Assembly: GCA_013042165.1 (NCBI GenBank) | Contig: JABDQT010000088.1 | Coordinates: 1 to 7,337, forward strand | From: Kiritimatiellales bacterium | GTDB lineage: Bacteria; Verrucomicrobiota; Kiritimatiellia; Kiritimatiellales; Pontiellaceae | Direction: 5' to 3' | Length of the DNA stretch: 7,337 nucleotides | In this document: in pieces, positions 1-6,093 of the stretch | Position numbering within the stretch: position 1 is the first letter of the stretch | Layout: the number at the start of each line of letters is the position of its first letter | Program-made: the position numbers and the translations under genes | Notes under the pieces: generated by a model | What the model saw: the letters and a program-made list of their open reading frames with translations, nothing else | Told to the model about the DNA's origin: nothing | Database searches by the model: none

Positions 1-46
1 TTAATTCCAGAGTCGGGATATGAAGCTGATTTGGGGGCAGGACCTT

Positions 47-676
47 TTACAGTGCGCCGAATATCCGCCGGGCGCATTCGTGCTTGTCGATACGGCCCCA
101 GATTTCGAATGACGCTGTTCCCTTATGCAGAAAGCTGAAGGTTCCATCTGCGGCGCCGAGCGAGGCGGGGGTGTTGAGTACAATGCCGTCGAGTTTTTTC
201 GATTCGAGTTTGTGTCGTGCGGCGGCTTCTCCATCGGAGGTCTGAAGCGCGAAGCCGATGGCGGTCTGATGATCCTGCTTGCCGCGGCACAGGGTTCCGG
301 CAATGTCCGGGGTGGGGCGCAGGCGCAGCACCAGATCGGCATCGGACTTGGCCATTTTTTCGGACTGTTTTTCGGCTGGGGCATAGTCGGCCACGGCCGC
401 GGTAAAGATGGCGATATCAGCGGCGGAGAAAAGGTCGCCGGCGGCGGCGAGCATTTCCGCGGCGCTGGTCACATGATGGATGCGTCCCTGCTCCCCGAGA
501 TCGGGCAGGTTTTGGTCGGCCACCGGTCCGGTGACGAAGTCGACCGTGTATCCCCGGCGGATCGCCTCTTCAGCAAGGGCCCGGCCCATTAGTCCGCTGC
601 TGGCATTGCCGATGAAGCGCACAGGATCGATGTATTCGTGCGTCGGTCCCGACAGGATAAGAATTTGCTTGTTCAT
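47..676 (-). CDS. coaB: Stand-alone phosphopantothenate--cysteine ligase (CoaB)
   Basis: This 209-residue cytoplasmic enzyme should join 4'-phosphopantothenate to cysteine, using a nucleotide (CTP in most bacteria), in the second step of coenzyme A synthesis from pantothenate. Family motifs seen: [16 protein letters not shown] (9-24), with Asn24 matching the conserved Asn of the SNHSSGKMG stretch in Dfp; SSGLMG (26-31); AAVADYAP (93-100); Lys107 and Lys110 before LRLRPTPDI (117-125), the region of the catalytic Lys of E. coli Dfp; GFALQT (141-146); and KKLDGIVLN (160-168). The length matches the CoaB half of fused Dfp. The ATG directly precedes the first beta strand, as expected for a free-standing form. 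The ribosome binding site is weak (AGAG about 8 bases upstream). The gene lies 125 bases downstream of coaC in the same direction and is probably co-transcribed. The product call is firm; cofactor preference is inferred from the family. Confidence 0.95.
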   Translation of the reverse strand: MNKQILILSGPTHEYIDPVRFIGNASSGLMGRALAEEAIRRGYTVDFVTGPVADQNLPDLGEQGRIHHVTSAAEMLAAAGDLFSAADIAIFTAAVADYAPAEKQSEKMAKSDADLVLRLRPTPDIAGTLCRGKQDHQTAIGFALQTSDGEAAARHKLESKKLDGIVLNTPASLGAADGTFSFLHKGTASFEIWGRIDKHECARRIFGAL

Positions 677-706
677 GGGAGGCTCTTGAAATGTGAGATA
701 TGGACT

Positions 707-797
707 ATGAAGGATGAAAATTGTTCAACGGCCGGTTCGCACAAAATGGTCGATTCCGATTCAGTGTTATCATGACCCTTCATCTTTCATCCGTCAT
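707..797. repeat. Degenerate ATGAAGGATGAAA inverted repeat between coaC and coaB
   Basis: The gap contains a 13-base arm, ATGAAGGATGAAA (707-719), and its inverted copy TTTCATCCGTCAT (785-797), matching at 12 of 13 positions. A second overlapping short copy, CCTTCAT (777-783), is perfectly complementary to ATGAAGG (707-713). The motif looks like a decayed short-unit intergenic repeat built on (G)GATGAA. Whether it recurs elsewhere in the genome cannot be seen here. Confidence 0.6.
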
Positions 798-800
798 GAT
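769..800 (-). other. Hairpin just downstream of the coaC stop codon
   Basis: ATCATGAC (769-776) and GTCATGAT (793-800) form a perfect 8-base inverted repeat around a 16-base loop. In the minus-strand transcript this hairpin starts two bases after the coaC stop codon. The purine-rich loop (minus-strand copy of 777-792) is complementary in two overlapping ways to 707-719, closer to coaB. No U-tract follows the stem, so it is not a standard intrinsic terminator. It could be an attenuator, an RNA-stabilising 3' end, or only a by-product of the repeat. Confidence 0.4.
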
Positions 801-801
801 T

Positions 802-1356
802 CTAGAAGACCGAATTAAGAATCACCTGGGCGATGACGGTGGGCGCACTCATGCGGCCGTATCCACTGGTGCCGCAGGCGAGCCGTCCCTTTTCCGGGCC
901 GACCTGATGCCAGCCGTATTTCAGCAGCTTGCGCGTGTTTTCGCGCACGACGGGTTGCTCCCACATCTGGGTGTTCATGGCCGGAGCGTGGATCCGTTTG
1001 CAGTCGGCCTTCAGCGAGAGGGCGCTGCAGCAGACGATGTCGTCGCCCAGACCGTTGGCCAGCTTCGCGATCGCGTTGGCCGAGGCGGGGATGACGGCGA
1101 ACGCGTCGGCCTCCGTGGCCGGATAGAGGTGCGGATAGATGACATCCATATCGCCCGAACTGGTATCCGGGAAGATGGAGGTCAGTACCTTTTGACGTGT
1201 GAGTGCCGCAAAGGTCAGCGGTGCGACAAATTTGGTCGCCGACCCGGTCATGATGACCCGCACATCGCAATTGGCCTTCACCAGCTGGCTCACCACATCA
1301 GCGGCTTTGTAGGCGGCAACGCCGCCGGTGATCCCGATCAGTACCTTAGGTTTCAT
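802..1356 (-). CDS. coaC: Stand-alone phosphopantothenoylcysteine decarboxylase (CoaC)
   Basis: This 184-residue FMN-dependent flavoprotein of the HFCD family should decarboxylate 4'-phosphopantothenoylcysteine to 4'-phosphopantetheine, the step after CoaB. Visible signatures: the N-terminal flavin-binding stretch IGITGGVAAYKAAD (7-20); His76 in YPHLYPATEAD, equivalent to the catalytic His75 of E. coli Dfp; PASANAIAKLANG (90-102); PAMN (125-128), with Asn128 as the substrate-binding Asn; and LACGTSGYGRM (159-169), with Cys161 matching the conserved active-site Cys158. All key residues are therefore present. The ATG at 1356 gives the standard N-terminus, with GGAG about 11 bases upstream. The protein ends at the usual end of the CoaC domain, so this is a clean separate gene and not a truncated fusion. 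coaB follows after 125 bases in a different reading frame. Confidence 0.95.
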   Translation of the reverse strand: MKPKVLIGITGGVAAYKAADVVSQLVKANCDVRVIMTGSATKFVAPLTFAALTRQKVLTSIFPDTSSGDMDVIYPHLYPATEADAFAVIPASANAIAKLANGLGDDIVCCSALSLKADCKRIHAPAMNTQMWEQPVVRENTRKLLKYGWHQVGPEKGRLACGTSGYGRMSAPTVIAQVILNSVF

Positions 1357-1370
1357 GGCTCGCTTTGCTC

Positions 1371-1430
1371 CAGTTAACGGTTATGCGTGGTGGGTTGTCA
1401 GGGGGGCTGACAATCCGCAACGATTAACTG
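1371..1430. repeat. Long imperfect palindrome between frr and coaC
   Basis: The 85-base gap contains nested inverted repeats centred near 1404. The inner stem pairs GGGTTGTCAG (1392-1401) with CTGACAATCC (1407-1416) around a five-G loop (one position G-T on the plus strand). The outer arms CAGTTAA (1371-1377) and TTAACTG (1424-1430) are perfectly complementary. TT (1381-1382) can also pair with AA (1419-1420) in the interior. The whole can fold into a hairpin or cruciform of about 60 bases. It lies between the frr stop and the coaC ribosome binding site, which touches the outer arm (GGAG at 1371-1368, minus strand). No T-run follows on either strand, so it is at best an atypical terminator, and it may be a REP-like element. 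Confidence 0.6.
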
Positions 1431-1441
1431 CCAACGTCCCC

Positions 1442-1999
1442 CTATACTTCCATGATATCCTTTTCCTTGGCGGAAAGCATTTCGTCCATTTTCGCGACAT
1501 ACTTGTCGGTGGTGTTCTGAATCTGTTCCAAGGTGCTGTCGCGGTCGTCTTCGGTAATATCGCCGTTTTTCTGCATTGCCTTAACCTGATCGTTGGCATC
1601 GCGGCGTATATTGCGGACGCTGACCCGCTGCTCTTCGGTGGCCCGGCTGGCCATCTTGACCATATCCTTGCGGCGTTCTTCGGAGAGTTCGGGAATCGGC
1701 ACGCGGATGAGGCGGCCGTCGTTCATGGGCGTGATGCCGATGTTGGCGGCAACAATTGCTTTTTCAATGAGTCCGAGCGAGGAGGGATCAAACGGGTTGA
1801 TTACGATCAGGCGCGGTTCCGGGGTGGATATGTTGGCAATGTCGCGCAGGCGGGTGGGGGTGCCGTAATAGTCGACGGTGATGGTATCCACCAGTGCCGG
1901 ATTGGCCTTGCCGGTCCGCAGCCCGGTGAGTTCCTGCTGCAGGAATTGAACGGCCTTGTCCATTTTGTCTTCGGTTTCCAGAAGTAGGTTGTCGATCAT
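1442..1999 (-). CDS. frr: Ribosome recycling factor
   Basis: This 185-residue protein should split post-termination ribosomes together with EF-G and IF3, in the cytoplasm. It has exactly the length of E. coli RRF. Visible family features: LTGLRTGKANPALVD (24-38) in the first helix of the three-helix domain; VDYYGTPTRL (42-51), ISTPEPRLIVINPFD (57-71) and IEKAIVAANIGITP (78-91) in the beta/alpha/beta domain; and PELSEERRKDMVK (103-115) with VRNIRRDAND (128-137), where Arg129 and Arg132 correspond to the functionally important arginines of the family. The ATG at 1999 has a strong ribosome binding site (GAGGAAAG, 2011-2004) with a four-base spacer. Only 20 bases separate it from the pyrH stop, so the two are almost certainly one transcription unit. 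Confidence 0.98.
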   Translation of the reverse strand: MIDNLLLETEDKMDKAVQFLQQELTGLRTGKANPALVDTITVDYYGTPTRLRDIANISTPEPRLIVINPFDPSSLGLIEKAIVAANIGITPMNDGRLIRVPIPELSEERRKDMVKMASRATEEQRVSVRNIRRDANDQVKAMQKNGDITEDDRDSTLEQIQNTTDKYVAKMDEMLSAKEKDIMEV

Positions 2000-2003
2000 G
2001 GTT

Positions 2004-2011
2004 CTTTCCTC
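2004..2011 (-). promoter_or_regulatory. Strong ribosome binding site of frr
   Basis: GAGGAAAG on the minus strand lies four bases before the frr ATG. It is the strongest Shine-Dalgarno match near any start here. It sits within the 20-base pyrH-frr gap, so frr can be reinitiated efficiently by ribosomes finishing pyrH. Confidence 0.75.
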
Positions 2012-2019
2012 GTTTGGTA

Positions 2020-2730
2020 TCAGTGGGTGACCAGTGTGCCCGAGTCTTTTCCGGTCAGCACCTCGACCATCCCGTTTTCTTTGAAAAAGTCAAAAACGAC
2101 AATAGGTATGTCATTTTCCATGCACAATGAAAAAGCGGCCGCATCCATCACTTTAAGCTGGCGGGAAAGGGCGTCCTGATAGGAGAGGGTGTCGAACCGT
2201 TTGGCATCGGGATGCTTGACCGGATCGGCGTCGTAGATGCCGTCGACCTTCGTGGCCTTCATCAGGACATCCGCTTCGATTTCGGAAGCGCGCAGGGCCG
2301 CGGCACTGTCGGTGGTGAAATAGGGGTTGCCGGTGCCGGCGCCGAAAATCACAACGCGCCCCTTTTCCAGATGGCGCATGGCCTTGCGACGAATGAACGG
2401 CTCGGCAATGGCAGGCATGGTGATGGCCGTCATGACGCGCGTGTGGATGCCTTCATTCTCAAGGGCGCTTTGAATGGCCATGGAGTTGATGACGGTGGCG
2501 AGCATGCCCATGTAATCGCCCGTGGTACGGTCGGTGCCGGAGTTGGCGCCGGCGAGCCCGCGGAAAATATTACCCCCGCCCACGACGACGGCGATCTCGG
2601 CTCCCATGTCGAGCATCTGCTTGAACTGGGCGGAAATCCTGGAGAGGATGGCCGGATCCTGATTGAGACCCTTCTCTTTGTTTTGCAGCGCCTCGCCGCT
2701 GATCTTGAGCAGAACACGTTTATACTTCAT
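2020..2730 (-). CDS. pyrH: Uridylate kinase (UMP kinase)
   Basis: This 236-residue cytoplasmic enzyme of the amino-acid kinase fold should phosphorylate UMP to UDP with ATP, feeding all pyrimidine nucleotide synthesis. In bacteria the enzyme is typically a hexamer activated by GTP and inhibited by UTP. Visible motifs: LLKISGEAL (7-15), with Lys9 and the SGE loop; [11 protein letters not shown] (48-58), the glycine-rich phosphate loop; [15 protein letters not shown] (71-85), with the UMP-binding Asp72; [20 protein letters not shown] (129-148), the UMP site; and [13 protein letters not shown] (158-170), the ATP region. Length and N-terminus are normal for the family. The ATG has AAGGGAA about six bases upstream. 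The gene heads the pyrH-frr pair and has its own promoter, facing away from the divergent GHL10 gene. rpsB-tsf, which often precede pyrH, are not here. Confidence 0.98.
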   Translation of the reverse strand: MKYKRVLLKISGEALQNKEKGLNQDPAILSRISAQFKQMLDMGAEIAVVVGGGNIFRGLAGANSGTDRTTGDYMGMLATVINSMAIQSALENEGIHTRVMTAITMPAIAEPFIRRKAMRHLEKGRVVIFGAGTGNPYFTTDSAAALRASEIEADVLMKATKVDGIYDADPVKHPDAKRFDTLSYQDALSRQLKVMDAAAFSLCMENDIPIVVFDFFKENGMVEVLTGKDSGTLVTH

Positions 2731-2757
2731 AAATTCCCTTCATGTAATCGCAACAAA

Positions 2758-2787
2758 ATATTAGAACAGGTTCAGTGGTGCTGTAAA
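2758..2787 (-). promoter_or_regulatory. Sigma-70-type promoter for pyrH-frr
   Basis: On the minus strand TTTACA (2787-2782, five of six matches to TTGACA) and TAATAT (2763-2758) are separated by 18 bases. Transcription would begin near 2750, giving a leader of only about 20 bases that still holds the pyrH ribosome binding site (AAGGGAA, 2740-2734). The position between divergent genes fits. The call rests on consensus matching alone. Confidence 0.55.
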
Positions 2788-2824
2788 TTACCAACCGTTG
2801 GAATCTGTACCCGCCCGAAAAACG

Positions 2825-4021
2825 ATGAAACGATTTTGTGTATTGTTCGGATGCCTGTTGGCAGTCACCGCATTGGTGGCTGTTCTTTACGTTGCGTTCC
2901 GTGCGGCCGATCCGGCTCCACCGCCGGTGCGTGCGCTCTGGGTGACGCGCTTCGATTACAGGACGCCTGAAGATGTGCGCAGCATCATCCGGAACGTGGC
3001 CGATGCGGGTTTTACGGATGTTTTTTTCCAGATTCGCGGAAATGGAACCACCTTTTACCCGAGCCGGATCGAACCTCGCGCCTATGAACTTTCGGGAAAC
3101 AGCGTTGATCTGCTCGGTGCCGATCCCGGGTGGGATCCGCTGCAGCTGGCGATCGATGAGGCAAAACCCGCTGGGCTGCGGGTGCATGCCTACATGAACG
3201 TGCTGCCGGGCTGGAAGGGGCTGTCAGATCCCCCGGTCGAAGCGGAGCAGCTGTGGACGGCGCATCCCGACTGGTTCATGGTTGATTCAACGGGCGCAAA
3301 AATGCTGCCGACCTCCGGGTGGTATGCCTTCGTCAATCCAGTGCTGCCGGAAGTGCGTGCCCATCTGCGCGGTATTGTGAAAGAGCTCTGCCGCTACGAT
3401 GTGGCCGGCATTCACCTCGACTATATTCGCTATCCCTACGACTATCATCTGGTCGCCGGTCAGCGCTATCCCGATGCCCCGAAAGAAGAGCTCATGCGGC
3501 ATGCCGATTTTTCCTATGATCCGGCCTCGCAGGCCGCGCTGCTCGAGCGGTACGGCTGGAAGATCACAAAAAAGGAGATCACGCAGTTTCGATGCGAATC
3601 GGTCACGCGCTTGGTTCGCGACATCTCGTATGTCATGCAGCTCGAAAAGCCGGGTCGCTGTGTACTCAGCGCCGCGGTTCTGGGCAATCCGGTGGATGGC
3701 CGCAATCACGCCTATCAGGATTCCGGCGCATGGGCGCGCACGGGGCTGGTGGATTGGATTGTGCAGATGAACTATGGCACGAAATCGTTCACGCGCTATC
3801 TGGGCCTGATCAGGAAGGCTGCCGGCCGGCGCGGGTTTGGAGCAGGGGTTGTGGTGGGCGTCAACTGCGAGAACGATGCGGAGATCATTCTGCGCCAGAT
3901 CGATGCCGTTCGGCATTCCGGTGCCCGGGGGGTTGCGCTGTTTTCCTATACCTACCTGTTTGATGATGAGCATCGCTTAACGGAAAAAGGCCGGACGCTT
4001 CTTCCGAAGATCCGGCCCTGA
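2825..4021 (+). CDS. GHL10-type glycoside hydrolase-like protein, exported or membrane-anchored
   Basis: This 398-residue protein belongs to the glycoside hydrolase-like GHL10 group (DUF187; relatives include YngK and E. coli DigH/YddW, which cleaves amidase-denuded peptidoglycan glycan strands). A hydrophobic N-terminal segment (about 5-27) after MKR suggests a signal peptide or single anchor; no good cleavage site or lipobox is seen. The TIM-barrel domain fills the rest: RALWVTRFDY (36-45), FFQIRGNGTTFYPSRIEP (67-84), HAYMNVLPGW (121-130), FVNPVLPEVRAHL (169-181), GIHLDYIRYP (195-204) with the hallmark Asp199, and VDWIVQMNYG (309-318). All family landmarks are present, so it looks intact. 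I chose the ATG at 2825; an in-frame TTG at 2798 would add nine residues ahead of the signal segment. Neither has a clear ribosome binding site. It is divergent from pyrH and convergent with the membrane/TPR gene. A peptidoglycan glycan substrate is plausible but inferred. Confidence 0.88.
   Translation: MKRFCVLFGCLLAVTALVAVLYVAFRAADPAPPPVRALWVTRFDYRTPEDVRSIIRNVADAGFTDVFFQIRGNGTTFYPSRIEPRAYELSGNSVDLLGADPGWDPLQLAIDEAKPAGLRVHAYMNVLPGWKGLSDPPVEAEQLWTAHPDWFMVDSTGAKMLPTSGWYAFVNPVLPEVRAHLRGIVKELCRYDVAGIHLDYIRYPYDYHLVAGQRYPDAPKEELMRHADFSYDPASQAALLERYGWKITKKEITQFRCESVTRLVRDISYVMQLEKPGRCVLSAAVLGNPVDGRNHAYQDSGAWARTGLVDWIVQMNYGTKSFTRYLGLIRKAAGRRGFGAGVVVGVNCENDAEIILRQIDAVRHSGARGVALFSYTYLFDDEHRLTEKGRTLLPKIRP
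3984..4017 (-). terminator. Intrinsic terminator of the membrane/TPR gene, inside the GHL10 coding end
   Basis: GGCCGGA (3989-3995) and TCCGGCC (4011-4017) form a perfect GC-rich 7-base stem. Nested TCTTC/GAAGA pairing (4000-4010) extends the hairpin. On the minus strand the stem is followed directly by five T residues (3988-3984), the classic intrinsic terminator layout. It lies 25 bases past the stop codon of the minus-strand membrane/TPR gene, but within the last codons of the plus-strand GHL10 gene. In the plus direction no T-run follows, so it should mainly act on the minus strand. Confidence 0.75.
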
Positions 4022-4041
4022 TCGTTTCCGCTGCGCAGGAA

Positions 4042-6018
4042 TCAGTTTTCGGGAACCACCATCTCTTCCAGGGAGAGTTCCTTCGTTTCCATGGCTGTGG
4101 ACTCGGGAAGATCCTCTTCATCCTCGGTCTGATTGCGCTCGGCCAGCTTGCGGGCCTGCGCGACCGCGGCATCGCGTTCCTCATCCATTCCCGAATATTT
4201 GCAAGCCGCGGCATACGTCGCCCATGCCAGCAGGCTGTTGGGGGCCAGCTCGGTCGCGGTTTTCAACGACTTGGCTGCATCCTCGAACTCCTTCAGCTGA
4301 AGCTGGCTGCTGCCGAGACCAATCCATGCGCCGGGGATTTCGTTGTTGCCTTGCAGCAGCAGCGAGAAGATCGCTTTCGATTCGGCAGGGCGGTTGAAGG
4401 CTAGGAAAATCTTGCCGGAACCGATCAGCTCCGGCGGATTACCCGCACTGTAGCTGCCCGCTTTTTCGGCATACTTCGCGCGCGCCTTTTCCAGTTTTTC
4501 CAAACCGGCCTTCTGTATATCCGTATTGTTCAGCAGCTCGGAAAATTTTTCCCGGTCCTGAAGCAGGATCGCGGTGGTGCCGTCAAAATAGGCCAGTTTC
4601 CAAATCTTCCGTCTCAGCAGGGTAACCAGGCCCTGGGCGGAAGAGGGGGACAGCGTATTGATGATCATTGCCTCGGGACGGTATTCGTCGAAAAGGGTAT
4701 CGTAGGCTTCGCGGCTGCCCAACATCATCGCATTCAGATTCGCGAGCAACTCCTTATCGTAACGCCCCGGGCGGTAATCGATGAACACCTTGCGGCCATA
4801 ATTGAAAGCCAGATATCCGCCGTCAGCCGCGAGGTTGATGGCTTTGTCGGGGAAGGCGGGGTCTTTAAGAATCACTCCGCAATCGGCGGGATAGAGTCCT
4901 TTTTCAATACCGAGCCCGAAATTGGATGCACTGCCGGTCTTGACATAGGAACAGTTGGTCATGATGGGCCATAAGGAACCTAAAATCATGATCACGAATA
5001 CGGCGCCGGTAGCGGGGGCGAGGACCTTTGCTTTTTCGCCGAGAATCGTAGACAGCGAGCCGCGCACATAATCGCTGACCGCCGTCAGGCTCAGGACGAT
5101 AAACGGGAACGCCAGCACGGAAAAGAGCATCGACATCTGCGGCGACGTCCACACCAGAAAGGCCCCGTAGATCGCCAGCGTGGTCAGGGTGACCGGCAGT
5201 CTTTTCTTCAGCGTAATCAGTCCGGCGGCTCCGAGCACGAGGATGAAGAGAATCAAGGGCCGCAACGCCGGAATCTGGAAGTACTCAATAAAGAGCGAGG
5301 ACCAGTACGCCGGTGCGGGCGACTTGATGTTGGCGAATACCTGAGCATGCAGTTTCAGCAGCGAGGGATTCAGGATAGTCACGATCAGCAGTACGGCGGC
5401 GAGGGAACCCAATAGAGCCGGTGTTGCCGACGGGCTTCCCTTGCGCTTGGTTGACTTTCCGCCTCCTTGCACGGCTTCCATTGCATACAGGGCGGCGATA
5501 ATCGGTCCGTAGAGAAAGGAACCGTGCATGTTGGTCCAGAGGATCTGTAGTGGAATCAGCACGCCAAAAAGAATCGGCGGACTTTTCCGTGTGCTTAAAA
5601 CATAGAGAAACAGTGCAATGAACAGCATCATGATCACCTGCGGCCCCACATCCACCGATTGGAATATCAGCCGTCCGGCAATCAGCAGAGCAAAGCCCTG
5701 ACTCAATGGGCCACCCCATTTTTTGGATACCTGAATCAGAAGAATGAAGGTGGTGAGCAGGCCGATGATATTCAGGATGATGAGCAGCGGGGCGTTGCCG
5801 GCGCCGACGTTCCACGCCGCGAAGAGCAACTTGTCGTAGAGCCAGGTTGTGTTGACGGTGCTGTCGGATTCAAGGAAGGAGATCGGCGCATTGGTCTGAC
5901 CCTGGGCCAGGTGCGTCCAGATCTCGGGCGTGCTGACAGTACGAAGGCCGATCAAGGCAATGAAGACGAGTCCAAGGATTACAAACAGAAAGGATCCACC
6001 AAGCGGCTTTTTACTCAT
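4042..6018 (-). CDS. Polytopic membrane protein, GT-C-like, with C-terminal TPR repeats
   Basis: This is a 658-residue protein of unassigned function. Residues 1-352 hold about ten or eleven hydrophobic segments (roughly 9-28, 76-96, 108-120, 126-142, 148-162, 167-183, 199-217, 254-270, 276-291, 296-313, 333-352). The first external loop carries PEIWTHLAQG (31-40) and NTTWLYDKLL (56-65), resembling the (D)xWWHLxxG...W pattern of a large uncharacterised GT-C-like membrane family; Glu32 stands where Asp is common. Residues about 353-490 form a soluble domain with GGYLAFNYGRKVFIDYRPGRY (400-420), also typical of that family. Two to three TPR units follow (about 531-629, clearest at 561-595), then an acidic tail (632-658). 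The ATG at 6018 has GGGG eight bases upstream. mutS ends 75 bases upstream, and an intrinsic terminator lies just downstream. It could transfer a lipid-linked sugar or act as a scaffold; neither is shown. Confidence 0.8.
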   Translation of the reverse strand: MSKKPLGGSFLFVILGLVFIALIGLRTVSTPEIWTHLAQGQTNAPISFLESDSTVNTTWLYDKLLFAAWNVGAGNAPLLIILNIIGLLTTFILLIQVSKKWGGPLSQGFALLIAGRLIFQSVDVGPQVIMMLFIALFLYVLSTRKSPPILFGVLIPLQILWTNMHGSFLYGPIIAALYAMEAVQGGGKSTKRKGSPSATPALLGSLAAVLLIVTILNPSLLKLHAQVFANIKSPAPAYWSSLFIEYFQIPALRPLILFILVLGAAGLITLKKRLPVTLTTLAIYGAFLVWTSPQMSMLFSVLAFPFIVLSLTAVSDYVRGSLSTILGEKAKVLAPATGAVFVIMILGSLWPIMTNCSYVKTGSASNFGLGIEKGLYPADCGVILKDPAFPDKAINLAADGGYLAFNYGRKVFIDYRPGRYDKELLANLNAMMLGSREAYDTLFDEYRPEAMIINTLSPSSAQGLVTLLRRKIWKLAYFDGTTAILLQDREKFSELLNNTDIQKAGLEKLEKARAKYAEKAGSYSAGNPPELIGSGKIFLAFNRPAESKAIFSLLLQGNNEIPGAWIGLGSSQLQLKEFEDAAKSLKTATELAPNSLLAWATYAAACKYSGMDEERDAAVAQARKLAERNQTEDEEDLPESTAMETKELSLEEMVVPEN

Positions 6019-6026
6019 AACTATTT

Positions 6027-6030
6027 CCCC
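6027..6030 (-). promoter_or_regulatory. Ribosome binding site of the membrane/TPR gene
   Basis: GGGG on the minus strand, eight bases before the ATG at 6018, supports that start. The hydrophobic first segment begins at residue 9, so no longer N-terminus is needed. Confidence 0.5.
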
Positions 6031-6054
6031 GATTTAATGCAGGACAGGCTAAAG

Positions 6055-6086
6055 CGAATCATAATTCCATTGCAAGTGGCGATTCG
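6055..6086 (-). terminator. Weak hairpin downstream of mutS
   Basis: CGAATC (6055-6060) and GATTCG (6081-6086) form a perfect 6-base inverted repeat with a 20-base loop, starting seven bases past the mutS stop codon. On the minus strand only three T residues follow closely, and the stem is half AT. It is at best a weak terminator or processing site, so read-through from mutS into the membrane/TPR gene is possible. A TATGAT hexamer within the loop and arm (minus strand) could be a -10 element for the next gene, but no matching -35 is evident. Confidence 0.25.
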
Positions 6087-6093
6087 TTGAAAA

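Noticed and set aside
1..384. Minus-strand open frame (127 codons) at the left edge
   Set aside because: It is another frame of coaB, with Pro/Ser/Arg-rich composition typical of an out-of-frame reading.
707..800. CRISPR array or phage attachment site
   Set aside because: The repeats are too few, inverted and degenerate, there are no regular spacers, and no cas or integrase gene is near.
721..1377. Long plus-strand open frame (218 codons) over coaC
   Set aside because: It lies antisense to coaC, whose motifs are unmistakable. The encoded protein resembles no family and is explained by GC-rich codon structure.
1371..1430. Standard intrinsic terminator for frr
   Set aside because: The hairpin is plausible but no T-run follows on the minus strand, so it is listed only as a palindrome.
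1328..1987. Long plus-strand open frame (219 codons) over frr
   Set aside because: It is antisense to a clear ribosome recycling factor and shows no recognisable domain.
2212..2970. Plus-strand open frame (252 codons) running from inside pyrH into the GHL10 gene
   Set aside because: It overlaps two confidently identified genes, is rich in His/Gly in the way of antisense frames, and has no motif.
2720..3187. Minus-strand open frame (155 codons) overlapping the pyrH start and the GHL10 5' part
   Set aside because: It is antisense to the conserved GHL10 domain and would cover the pyrH promoter and leader. No family resemblance.
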